Of a DNA stretch of 64,000 bases, positions 41,985-49,889 are shown piece by piece. A program made the translations under genes and the position numbers. Position 1 is the first letter of the stretch, and each line of letters starts with the position of its first letter. Origin of the DNA: Anaerolineales bacterium (GTDB lineage Bacteria; Chloroflexota; Anaerolineae; Anaerolineales; Villigracilaceae); NCBI GenBank assembly GCA_016744335.1, contig JADGEO010000001.1:1-64000 (forward strand). The letters are read 5' to 3'. The notes under the pieces were generated by a model. It was given only the letters and a program-made list of their open reading frames with translations. It was not told where the DNA came from and made no database searches.

Positions 41985-42566
41985 CTAAACAGCCTCTCTC
42001 CCCGCCTGAAAAGCCTTCCTGTTCAACTCCACAAATTTCGGCGGAACGCGTGCCACAATTACATCTAGCCATGTTTTCGCGTCTATCTCTAAGATATTCG
42101 AGAGCGCACCGAGCAAAACTACATTAGCGACTTTGGCATTACCTAATTCTTCAGCAATAGCAACACCCTTCACCCAATACACATTTTCCGTCACCGGCGC
42201 AAAAGCAGATTTTATCTCCTCGTTACTCGGATACTCACCTCCGCCAGAACTGACGGTAATAGGGATAATCTCATAATCATTAATCAGCACTATCGCGTCA
42301 GGCTGAATCCCCCCCACAAAACGGATTGCTTCCAATTTCTCGAAAGAAATTAAAATATCCGCTTCGCCATCGGGGATAACGGGCGAAAAGACCTGCTCAC
42401 CCCAACTAACGTGTGAAACCACGCTCCCACCACGCTGTGACATACCATGCACTTCAGCTTTTTTTGTGTCGTAGCCAAGCGCAATCCCCAACTCTGCTAG
42501 AACATTACTGGCAAGAATAGTCCCCTGCCCGCCAACGCCTGTAAGTAAAAATTTTCTTGTTTTCAT
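41985..42566 (-). CDS. iorB: Indolepyruvate ferredoxin oxidoreductase, beta (gamma-type) subunit
   Basis: Partner subunit of IorA, which oxidatively decarboxylates aryl pyruvates to aryl-CoA with ferredoxin reduction. From ATG 42566, 193 residues; GAGGAAC precedes it, while TTG 42578 is an alternative. The 2-oxoacid:acceptor oxidoreductase gamma fold is seen in LLTGVGGQGTILASNVLAEL, then GMSQRGGSVVSHV. Directly downstream of iorA, separated by an inverted repeat pair. Confidence 0.9.
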   Translation of the reverse strand: MKTRKFLLTGVGGQGTILASNVLAELGIALGYDTKKAEVHGMSQRGGSVVSHVSWGEQVFSPVIPDGEADILISFEKLEAIRFVGGIQPDAIVLINDYEIIPITVSSGGGEYPSNEEIKSAFAPVTENVYWVKGVAIAEELGNAKVANVVLLGALSNILEIDAKTWLDVIVARVPPKFVELNRKAFQAGREAV

Positions 42567-42601
42567 AAAGTTCCTCAAAAAAATCCACTAACACGTTTTT
42601 T

Positions 42602-42700
42602 TACGCTGAGTTTCACGGATTGTACGGAGAAAAATTATATTATTATAGAAAAACAAAAAAGGTTTTTCTCCGCGTAATCTGCGCTATCCGTGTACAAAAA
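42602..42700. repeat. Inverted pair of dispersed repeats between iorA and iorB
   Basis: GAGTTTCACGGATTGTACGG (42608-42627) and TTTTTCTCCGCGTAATCTGC (42663-42682) are oppositely oriented copies of the same CTCCGTG-type element, flanking an A/T-rich 25-bp core. The pair could fold into a long stem. It nearly fills the 137-bp gap within the iorA-iorB operon. Confidence 0.6.
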
Positions 42701-42703
42701 CCC

Positions 42704-44593
42704 TTACACCATCCTCAATTTCAAAACGTCTTCCCTAAATAAAATCGCATCACGCGGACAAACTTGTGAACAAATTTCGCACCCTGTGCAGAGCAATGGG
42801 TCAATTTCAGCCAATGGGCGTTGTGATTTCTCGTCCACTTTATCGGATTTGATGATTGCGGGACAGCCAATACGAAAGCAGAGTGTACAACCATTACAAT
42901 CTTCCTCCACCACTTCCAATGGCAGATATTTTTTGCGTTCTTCGGGCATCAATGCGCAAGCATGGTCGGTAATTAACACAGCCGGCTCGTCAATTTTCAG
43001 CCATTCTTTGAGCGTGCTTTCGATGGCATCCACGTCATAGGCTTCCACACGCTTCACAGTTTTAATGCCTACCGCACGCACCAACGCCTCAATATCCACT
43101 TCATTTGCCACGCCACCTTGCAAAGTTTTTCCCGATGCGGGGTTTTCCTGCTGTCCCGTCATACTCGTGATGCGATTATCCATAATAATCGTAATCACAT
43201 TACTCCCGTTATACGCCACATTCATCAACGCCTGTACGCCAGTGTGGAAAAATGTCGAGTCACCGATTACGGCAATATGCCGCTCACTATCTCCTGCCAC
43301 CGCCGCACCATGCGCCACCCCCATACTCGCGCCCATGCACCCGCAAGTATCCATCGCGCTCAAGGGCGGCACAAACCCCAATGTATAACAGCCAATATCA
43401 CCGTTAATTGGGCGTTTTAATTTCTTCAAAATATAAAAAGAGCTTCTATGGGGACATCCTGGACAAAGGACAGGGGGACGATTGGGCAGATTTTCCTGCA
43501 AAATGAGCGGAATCCCCTTGTCAGCTTGCGGAGCGATACTTGTTTTGGGCTTGGCACCCGCTTCGTTGGGCAGTAACCCAGCTGAAACCGCGTTCGCTCG
43601 CACAATCTTCGGGTCGAGTTCTCCAGTGATGGGGAAAATTGACTTAAAGTGCGGATACGCGCCCGCATCCCCTCTATCTGGTTTATAAAGATCAATCCCC
43701 ATCAACAAAACCTGCTCTTCAATGAAGGGATCAAGTTCCTCGAGTACAATCACCTTATCCATTTGCGCCGCAAAATCTCGAATTTTCTTGGGCGGGAGCG
43801 GATAAGACATGCCCAGCTTGAGCACGCTGGCTTCAGGGAAAACTTCACGGGCGTATTGATAAGCCACACCGTTGGCGATAATGCCCAACTTTTTACCGCG
43901 CATCTCAACACGATTTAAGGTACAAGTTTCCGCAAATCGGGTCAGTTTTTCGAGCCTTTCTTCAACAACAGGATGCCGTCTGCGAGCATTGGCGGGAACC
44001 ATCACATATTTGGCATGATTACGCGGATATTTGCCCAGTTCAGGTTGTTGGTAACGGTCGGGACCCGTTTCTACGAGGCTGTCGGTGTGACAAATGCGCG
44101 TGGTGGGGCGCATGAGCACTGGGGTATCGAACTTTTCGCTGAGTTCAAATGCCGCCAGCATCATATCTTTGGCATCTTGGCTGTCGGCGGGGTCAAGGCA
44201 GGGAATACGCACAAATTTGGCGTAATTGCGCGTATCTTGCTCATTTTGCGAGGAGTGCATGGAGGGGTCATCGGCGACAATAATGACTAGCCCCGCTTCT
44301 GCGCCGGTGGATGCCGCGTAAAAAAGCGAGTCGGCGGCAACATTTACGCCAACGTGCTTCATCGTGGCGATGGCACGTTTGCCCGCATACGCCGCACCAA
44401 TAGCTACATCGAGGGCAACTTTCTCGTTCGGAGCCCATTCGGCATAAACGCCGGGCATTTTGGCTAAATTCTCCAAAATCTCGGTGCTAGGCGTGCCAGG
44501 GTAACCAGAGGCAACTTCCACGCCGGCTTCCCACGCACCACGAGCCAGAGCTTCATTGCCAGAGAGCAGTCTTTTGGCTAGCTTTTCTGTCAT
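42704..44593 (-). CDS. iorA: Indolepyruvate ferredoxin oxidoreductase, alpha subunit
   Basis: Thiamine-diphosphate enzyme of amino acid fermentation, 629 residues. N-terminal pyruvate-binding part (EVASGYPGTPSTEILE, about 25-40), TPP domain with GDIGCYTLGFVPPLSAMDTC and VIGDSTFFHTGV. C-terminal ferredoxin domain with two [4Fe-4S] motifs (CNGCTLCFRIGCP; CTGCEICSQVCP) near 573-615. RBS CAGGAGA. With IorB it points to a ferredoxin-dependent anaerobic or microaerobic amino acid catabolism. Confidence 0.95.
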   Translation of the reverse strand: MTEKLAKRLLSGNEALARGAWEAGVEVASGYPGTPSTEILENLAKMPGVYAEWAPNEKVALDVAIGAAYAGKRAIATMKHVGVNVAADSLFYAASTGAEAGLVIIVADDPSMHSSQNEQDTRNYAKFVRIPCLDPADSQDAKDMMLAAFELSEKFDTPVLMRPTTRICHTDSLVETGPDRYQQPELGKYPRNHAKYVMVPANARRRHPVVEERLEKLTRFAETCTLNRVEMRGKKLGIIANGVAYQYAREVFPEASVLKLGMSYPLPPKKIRDFAAQMDKVIVLEELDPFIEEQVLLMGIDLYKPDRGDAGAYPHFKSIFPITGELDPKIVRANAVSAGLLPNEAGAKPKTSIAPQADKGIPLILQENLPNRPPVLCPGCPHRSSFYILKKLKRPINGDIGCYTLGFVPPLSAMDTCGCMGASMGVAHGAAVAGDSERHIAVIGDSTFFHTGVQALMNVAYNGSNVITIIMDNRITSMTGQQENPASGKTLQGGVANEVDIEALVRAVGIKTVKRVEAYDVDAIESTLKEWLKIDEPAVLITDHACALMPEERKKYLPLEVVEEDCNGCTLCFRIGCPAIIKSDKVDEKSQRPLAEIDPLLCTGCEICSQVCPRDAILFREDVLKLRMV

Positions 44594-44763
44594 TGAGGGA
44601 TTCTCCTGTTGAGAAAACGGAAAACAAGTGCCTTCAGAGAGTTACAAAAAATCTAAAATCTCTTTAGGTAAAGAAATAACCATACTGTTGCCTGTTTTGA
44701 AAACTTTACACATCACAATAACACTCCACTCCCTGTACTTAGAGTGTAAGTATACCGTATTAA

Positions 44764-44804
44764 AAAGAGACACCGAGTTCTTCAGAAAAACTCGGTGTCT
44801 CTTT
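44764..44804 (-). terminator. Terminator after recJ
   Basis: A 16-bp perfect stem (AAAGAGACACCGAGTT and its complement) with a T run on the minus strand, 3 bp beyond the recJ stop. The rest of the gap 44594-44763 shows only a possible TATACT box for iorA; nothing else was seen. Confidence 0.88.
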
Positions 44805-44806
44805 GG

Positions 44807-46492
44807 CTAAAATTTTATATCCTTCACGTTCAATTGCAATGATTTTCTCCCCTGCCACTCATTCACTTCAAAGGTGTAAAGCAAGTCAACTCTCTTAGGT
44901 AAGTCTGGTTTCAGATGTCCTAACCTAAAAGCGATGCCATCCATATCCACTTTGCCATCACTAACTTTCAACTTAAGATGTGATTTATCTTGCCCAACAG
45001 TTTTTGCAAATTTCAAACTCAAATCTTGTGAAACAAAAACGGGACGTGGATTTCCGTAGCCAGTTGGCTCAAGATAATTAAGATGTTCGAGCATTTCGAA
45101 ACTCAAATCCGAAAGCGAGACTTCCATATCTGCGACCAAAACGGGATGTAAATCTACCTCTGCCAACTCACGCTCTGCTATTTTCTTCATTTTCTGCAAA
45201 AACTCACCCACATATTCATTGCGAATAGTGAATCCTGCCGCGGCGGCATGACCGCCATGCTTCACAAGCAATTCAGCACATTCATCTAATGCATCAGTAA
45301 TATGAAACTCAGCAATTGAGCGACAGGAACAGACCGTCTCTTCTTCCTTCACCTGCCCAACAATCGCGGGGCGGTAATAAGTATCTGCTAAACGAGATGC
45401 CGCTAATCCAACCACGCCGGGATTAAACTCTGGTGACGCGGCAAAAAGCAAGAAGGCATCTTTGTCCGTAGCGAGCGCAATTAATTCAGCTTGCTCTTGT
45501 ATTGTCCGCGTCATGCTTTGACGCTCACGATTGATATTCTCTAATTCTTGCGCCATTTCTCCTGCTTTATGCAGGTCTTTTTCCATCAACAAATCATAAG
45601 AAGAAAGCGCGGAGTATAACCTCCCTGCCGCGTTGAGGCGAGGTCCCAAACTAAAGCCGATATTCATCGCGCTGGCTTCTTTGATATTTACCCCAGATAC
45701 GCCAGCCAGAGAGACTAGCCCCTGTCTTTGCGCTTGATGCATAATGCGTAACCCATGCCGCACAAAACGGTGATTTTCTCCCTCCAACGGTGCCAAATCC
45801 GCCACAGTGCCAAGGGCGACCAAATCGAGCAAGGATTCAACCAAAACAATAGATGATTTCTCGCCGATTCGCTCCATCAATGCTTCGGCGATTTTATAGG
45901 CAATGCCCACGCCTGCAAGCATTTTTTCAGCATAGGCATCATCTTCGCGTTTGGGATCTATTATCGCAAGCGCGTTTGGCAAAACTGCCCCAGGGTGGTG
46001 ATGATCGGTTATAACGAGATCAAGCCCAAGGTTACGCGCGTATTCGGCTTCTTTAATTGCGCGAATACCACAGTCTACAGAGATGACCAAATCCACACCC
46101 TGAGATAGAAATCCATCCAAAGCATCTATATTAATGCCATATCCTTCTTTAAAACGATCGGGGATATAAGCGTCCACATCTGCACCAAAAGAACGCAAAA
46201 GCTCAACAAGAAGCGCAGAAGATGTGATGCCATCTACGTCATAATCACCGTAAATAATAATTTTCTCGCCCCCATCAATTGCCTGAATAATACGCTCTAT
46301 TACCACATCCATATCTTTTAGCCCCCACGGAGATGTATCAAAATCTGGTTTGGCTTTCAAGAAAGCACGCGCTTCTTCATCGGTTGCGTAACCACGATTG
46401 AAAAGCAATTGTCTTAAAACAGGTGGAAATTTTTCCAACGCCTCATCAACTGCGGGCGGTAATTTAGATTGTACTTGCCAACGTGTTTGCAT
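44807..46492 (-). CDS. recJ: Single-stranded-DNA-specific exonuclease RecJ
   Basis: 5'-3' exonuclease of recombination and mismatch repair, 561 residues. The DHH core has YGDYDVDGITSSALL (about 80-94), VDCGIRAIKEA and VITDHHHPG, then NIGFSLGPRLNAAGR. DHHA1 has GGHAAAAGFTI, and a C-terminal OB-like region ends in WQGRKSLQLNVKDIKF. RBS AAAGGAT. Divergent from ygiQ. Confidence 0.95.
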   Translation of the reverse strand: MQTRWQVQSKLPPAVDEALEKFPPVLRQLLFNRGYATDEEARAFLKAKPDFDTSPWGLKDMDVVIERIIQAIDGGEKIIIYGDYDVDGITSSALLVELLRSFGADVDAYIPDRFKEGYGINIDALDGFLSQGVDLVISVDCGIRAIKEAEYARNLGLDLVITDHHHPGAVLPNALAIIDPKREDDAYAEKMLAGVGIAYKIAEALMERIGEKSSIVLVESLLDLVALGTVADLAPLEGENHRFVRHGLRIMHQAQRQGLVSLAGVSGVNIKEASAMNIGFSLGPRLNAAGRLYSALSSYDLLMEKDLHKAGEMAQELENINRERQSMTRTIQEQAELIALATDKDAFLLFAASPEFNPGVVGLAASRLADTYYRPAIVGQVKEEETVCSCRSIAEFHITDALDECAELLVKHGGHAAAAGFTIRNEYVGEFLQKMKKIAERELAEVDLHPVLVADMEVSLSDLSFEMLEHLNYLEPTGYGNPRPVFVSQDLSLKFAKTVGQDKSHLKLKVSDGKVDMDGIAFRLGHLKPDLPKRVDLLYTFEVNEWQGRKSLQLNVKDIKF

Positions 46493-46568
46493 AAATATCC
46501 TTTGTGATTTTCTTTAAAAACAAATGCGATTGTACTACACTCTTTCACAACACCCTTAAATTTTAGGC

Positions 46569-46574
46569 TATAAT
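46569..46574 (+). promoter_or_regulatory. -10 box for ygiQ, leaderless
   Basis: TATAAT 6 nt before the ATG at 46581, with no Shine-Dalgarno (CTCCTC between). A possible -35 TTCACA is 19 bp upstream. Confidence 0.6.
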
Positions 46575-46580
46575 CTCCTC

Positions 46581-48362
46581 ATGTTCTTACCTACCACACG
46601 CAAAGAAATGGATACACTTGGCTGGGATTCGCTTGACATCATCATCGTCAGCGGCGATAGCTATATAGACAGCCCTTTTATGGGGACTGCCCTAATCGGC
46701 AAGGTTTTAGCTAACGCGGGATACCGTGTCGGAATCATTGCGCAACCTGACACAAAATCCACGCGTGACGTGGGCAGGCTTGGCGAACCCAAACTTTTTT
46801 GGGGCGTAACCGCGGGAAGTATCGATTCGATGGTCTCAAATTACACCGCCCTCAAAAGAAAACGCCGCACCGATGACTACACGCCAGGCGGAGAAAACAA
46901 TCTCAGACCCGATAGAGCAACCATTGTCTACACTGGGTTAATACGGCGTTATATGAAAACCCGCCCCCATCCTAGCCTTCCCCCGAAGGGGGAAGGGACT
47001 ATTCTCCCCCCTTCGGGGGGAGCTAGAGGGGGGAAGCCCCCCATCGTTCTTGGCGGAATAGAAGCCAGCTTACGCCGCGTTCCCCATTACGATTATTGGA
47101 CAAATAAAATTCGCCGTTCCATCATCTTTGACGCCAAAGCCGATTATATTCTCTACGGTATGGCAGAAAAATCAACTTTAGAATTCGCCGCGGCTCTTCG
47201 TGAAGGAAACGATCCACACGAAATACGTGGATTAAGTTATATTGCCAAAGAAGCCCGCGAAGATTATCTTGAACTCGCCCCCTATGAAGAAATTGCCAAA
47301 GATAAAATGGCATTTATTGAGTTTTTCCATACTTTTTATAAAAATAATGACCCTATCCCCGCAAAAGGATTAACCCAAAAACATGGCAATCGCTATCTCG
47401 TTCAAAATCCACCTGCGCTCTACCAAACAGAAGAAGAGTTAGATTCCGTATATGCACTAAAGTTCGAACGCTCACAGCATCCCTATTATGCAAAAAATGG
47501 CAAAGTACGTGCGTTAGATACCGTTGGTTTTTCTATCCCCACCCACCGTGGCTGTTATGGAGAATGTAATTTCTGCGCTATTGCTGTGCATGAAGGGCGC
47601 ACAATCCGCTCACGAAGCCAAGATTCTATTGTTGATGAAGCCAAAACAATTACGAAGCACGCTCATTTCAAAGGCTATATTTCAGATTTAGGTGGACCCA
47701 CTGCTAATATGTATGGCTACGAATGTGGAAAAAAATTAAAAGCTGGCAACTGTACACACAAGCGGTGTGTTAGCCCCGTCATCTGCCCCGTTATAAAGAT
47801 TGACCATCGTCCCCACGCCGAAGTTTTAGAAAAGGTCAGCCAGATAGAAGGAGTTAAGAAAGTCTTCGTTGCCTCTGGTTTACGCTACGATATGATTCTC
47901 AGCGACACCCAGCACGGCGATGATTATCTGCGTCAGGTCGTCACTCATCATACATCTGGTCAAATGAAAATAGCACCAGAGCATACCGAAAATCATGTTT
48001 TAATGAAGATGGGCAAACCGGGGACAGAATCCTTAATCAAATTTAAAGAACGTTTTGAAGAACTCAACAAAAAAGCAGGCAAAAAACAATTTCTAACTTA
48101 TTATATGATTGCCGCGCATCCGGGCTGTGACGATAACGACATGCGTAAAATGAAAGGTTTTGTAAGCAGTGAACTACGCATCAATCCCGAACAAGTGCAA
48201 ATTTTTACCCCCACGCCATCCACCTACTCAAGCGTAATGTACTGGACAGAAATGGACCCGTGGACACTTGAGCCGATGTTCATAGAAAAAGACCCAAATC
48301 GAAAAAGAAAGCAAAAAGATATTATTACGCAAAAAAACACAAGAAGAAAAGGGCGCAGGTAA
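46581..48362 (+). CDS. YgiQ family radical SAM protein
   Basis: 593 residues. N-terminal region WDSLDIIIVSGDSYIDSPFM typical of YgiQ; radical SAM cysteine set C325, C329, C332 in HRGCYGECNFCAI; DLGGPTANMYG after it. The C-terminal GKPGTESLIKFKERF and FTPTPSTYSSVMYWTEMDP are also family signatures. Exact reaction unknown; relatives are poorly characterised radical SAM enzymes. About 27 residues (near 127-154: RPHPSLPPKGEGTILPPSGG and the following GARGG) are encoded by repeat DNA inserted in frame. No RBS; leaderless promoter. Confidence 0.88.
   Translation: MFLPTTRKEMDTLGWDSLDIIIVSGDSYIDSPFMGTALIGKVLANAGYRVGIIAQPDTKSTRDVGRLGEPKLFWGVTAGSIDSMVSNYTALKRKRRTDDYTPGGENNLRPDRATIVYTGLIRRYMKTRPHPSLPPKGEGTILPPSGGARGGKPPIVLGGIEASLRRVPHYDYWTNKIRRSIIFDAKADYILYGMAEKSTLEFAAALREGNDPHEIRGLSYIAKEAREDYLELAPYEEIAKDKMAFIEFFHTFYKNNDPIPAKGLTQKHGNRYLVQNPPALYQTEEELDSVYALKFERSQHPYYAKNGKVRALDTVGFSIPTHRGCYGECNFCAIAVHEGRTIRSRSQDSIVDEAKTITKHAHFKGYISDLGGPTANMYGYECGKKLKAGNCTHKRCVSPVICPVIKIDHRPHAEVLEKVSQIEGVKKVFVASGLRYDMILSDTQHGDDYLRQVVTHHTSGQMKIAPEHTENHVLMKMGKPGTESLIKFKERFEELNKKAGKKQFLTYYMIAAHPGCDDNDMRKMKGFVSSELRINPEQVQIFTPTPSTYSSVMYWTEMDPWTLEPMFIEKDPNRKRKQKDIITQKNTRRKGRR
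46960..47042 (+). repeat. Double G/C-rich palindrome inserted in frame within ygiQ
   Basis: Two oppositely oriented units: CCCCCATCCTAGCCTTCCCC with a GGGGGAAGGG arm (46964-46997), then CCCCCCTTCGGGGGGAGCTA and GAGGGGGGAAG (47006-47035). Same element type as at 18216, 20755, 58844 and 59143. No frameshift results. Confidence 0.75.
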
Positions 48363-48418
48363 TTTTAAGCCTTAGACAATAATAAACCTCTTGTAAAAGT
48401 CTGTTTTCACCCTGTTCT

Positions 48419-48472
48419 CTGCGCTGTCCCCAGCGCAGACTTCTTGAAAAAACGCCGCTGGAGACAGCGGTT
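48419..48472. repeat. Paired palindromes (CTGCGCTG and CCGCTG types)
   Basis: CTGCGCTGTCCCCAGCGCAG, then CCGCTGGAGACAGCGG 16 nt later. Both look like members of one GCTGGNGACAGC palindrome family in opposite orientation. Between ygiQ and the shared terminator. Confidence 0.5.
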
Positions 48473-48500
48473 AGAACATATTTGCAAAAGATATCATAAC

Positions 48501-48541
48501 AAAAGAGCAGAATGACGAAACTACTATCATTCTGCTCTTTT
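48501..48541. terminator. Bidirectional terminator between ygiQ and the alpha/beta hydrolase
   Basis: AAAAGAGCAGAATGA, loop, TCATTCTGCTCTTTT, a 15-bp perfect stem with T runs in both directions, serving convergent genes. Confidence 0.85.
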
Positions 48542-48567
48542 GTTATAAGTACAAGAGTGAAACCATT

Positions 48568-49428
48568 CTACTGGCGTTTTTCACGAAAAAAACCTTCAAG
48601 TAATTCATTCACTCGCTCTGCTTCTTCGTGCTGTACCCAATGCGTTGCTTCTTCAATAAAAACCAAACGCCCATCATCGCATAACTCAATACTAGATTCT
48701 GCCATTTCGCGCCCTAGAAACTTATCTTTTGCGCCCCAAATCAGTAAAGTTGGCACCGTGATACGAGAACTCACTGGTGGCTTCGGTGGTTTTTGTAATA
48801 CCACCCTGTACCAATTAAGCATAGATTTATAGGCTTTCGGTTGCGCCCAAGCTTGGCGGTATTTCTCTACATCCTCATTACTAAAAGTTCCGCTTCTGCT
48901 GGTTTTAGTAAGCGATGCGACCGCTATTTTCCAGTTTTGTCGCTTTGCCAAAAATTCTGGTAACCACGGGAGCTGAAAGAAAAATATATACCAACTCTTA
49001 CGCATCTGTGCAAAATTACTTCGCAAATTCTTCTGCATTACTGCACCGTGCGGCACATTCATATTTGCCAACTTTAAAATTCTTTCTGGGTATTTTGCCG
49101 CCACCCACCAAGCAACCGCCGCACCCCAGTCATGCCCCACCAAAAAGGCTTTCTTCTCACCAGCCGCGTCTATTAAACCAACAACATCCTTTGCCAGCTC
49201 ATCAAGCGAATATGCCTCAAGACCATCTGGTTTATCACTGAGATTATATCCACGTTGATCAGGTACCCAAACGCGATAGCCAGCATCGACTAAAAAGGGA
49301 ATTTGTTTTCGCCACCCATAGGAAAATTCAGGAAATCCATGCAATAAAATAACGAGCGGGGCATCAGGTGAACCGGCTTGGGCAACATTTAATTGAATTC
49401 CATTTGTATCAACGGCTTGATAATTCAT
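48568..49428 (-). CDS. Alpha/beta hydrolase, epoxide hydrolase-like
   Basis: 286 residues. Oxyanion HGFPEFSYGWRKQIPF (about 30-45), nucleophile elbow LVGHDWGAAVAWW with D100 (an Asp nucleophile, as in epoxide hydrolases and haloalkane dehalogenases), acid in LIWGAKDKFLG, and catalytic His in EEATHWVQHE near 265. A cap region between contains WYIFFFQLPWLPE, typical of epoxide hydrolases. Physiological substrate unknown. RBS AAGGAG. Monocistronic. Confidence 0.85.
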   Translation of the reverse strand: MNYQAVDTNGIQLNVAQAGSPDAPLVILLHGFPEFSYGWRKQIPFLVDAGYRVWVPDQRGYNLSDKPDGLEAYSLDELAKDVVGLIDAAGEKKAFLVGHDWGAAVAWWVAAKYPERILKLANMNVPHGAVMQKNLRSNFAQMRKSWYIFFFQLPWLPEFLAKRQNWKIAVASLTKTSRSGTFSNEDVEKYRQAWAQPKAYKSMLNWYRVVLQKPPKPPVSSRITVPTLLIWGAKDKFLGREMAESSIELCDDGRLVFIEEATHWVQHEEAERVNELLEGFFREKRQ

Positions 49429-49530
49429 AGTAGATATACTCCTTTTAAAAACAGGATAAATAAGAGCAAGTATAGCATTTTTATTCTCCGTAATATCAGA
49501 ATCACACTACTGTTATTTTCCGCATTCTTC

Positions 49531-49820
49531 TTATTCCTTTACTTTCCCAGAATCAGCATCAAGTATTAACGAAGAAATATCTACAGCTTCAAAAGCCGAT
49601 CCTGCAATTTGATGAATTTCACATAAAACATCATTATCCCAACGTTCATCTGGCACCCCAGAGATAAACCAATTTACGCCATTATCTGCCAAAATTACCT
49701 CATTTTTTTCATTGCTTGCAAAACATTTTGTGTTTCTGACGAAAAACTCGAAATATCAAAATCAGCTTTGAGGCTAAGATACTGCTCCATTGGTCGTGAA
49801 CTGCCCCCAGAAAAGCTGAC
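49531..49820 (-). pseudogene. C-terminal fragment of a secreted protein gene, frameshifted
   Basis: On the minus strand, reading from 49820 downwards, GGSSRPMEQYLSLKADFDIS and SSFSSETQNVLQAMKK are seen, then the frame is lost near 49716 and continues as EVILADNGVNWFISGVPDER, WDNDVLCEIHQIAGSAFEAV and DISSLILDSGKVKE, ending at a TAA (49531-49533). The pattern ADNG.NWFISG.PDERWD resembles the C-terminal part of a family of uncharacterised secreted bacterial proteins. Everything upstream of about 49820 is missing and is replaced by a dispersed repeat. This accounts for most of the 461-bp gap; 49429-49530 shows only the RBS region of the upstream gene. Confidence 0.55.
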
Positions 49821-49863
49821 CGCGGCACGCAAGTTAAAAACACGCGCGGCGCGGTTCTTCATC
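49820..49863 (-). repeat. Dispersed repeat, GATGAAGAACCGCGCCGCGC copy (reverse)
   Basis: On the minus strand begins GATGAAGAACCGCGCCGCGC and continues to GTTTTTAACTTGCGTGCCG. Aligns with 3156-3203 and 52441-52486 and 1409-1452. It lies exactly at the break point of the adjacent pseudogene. Confidence 0.5.
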
Positions 49864-49889
49864 AAAAAAAATGCAAGATGAATCTTGCG

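Noticed and set aside
44628-44810. A 60-residue plus-strand frame between iorA and recJ
   Set aside because: No RBS or promoter; overlaps the recJ terminator stem.
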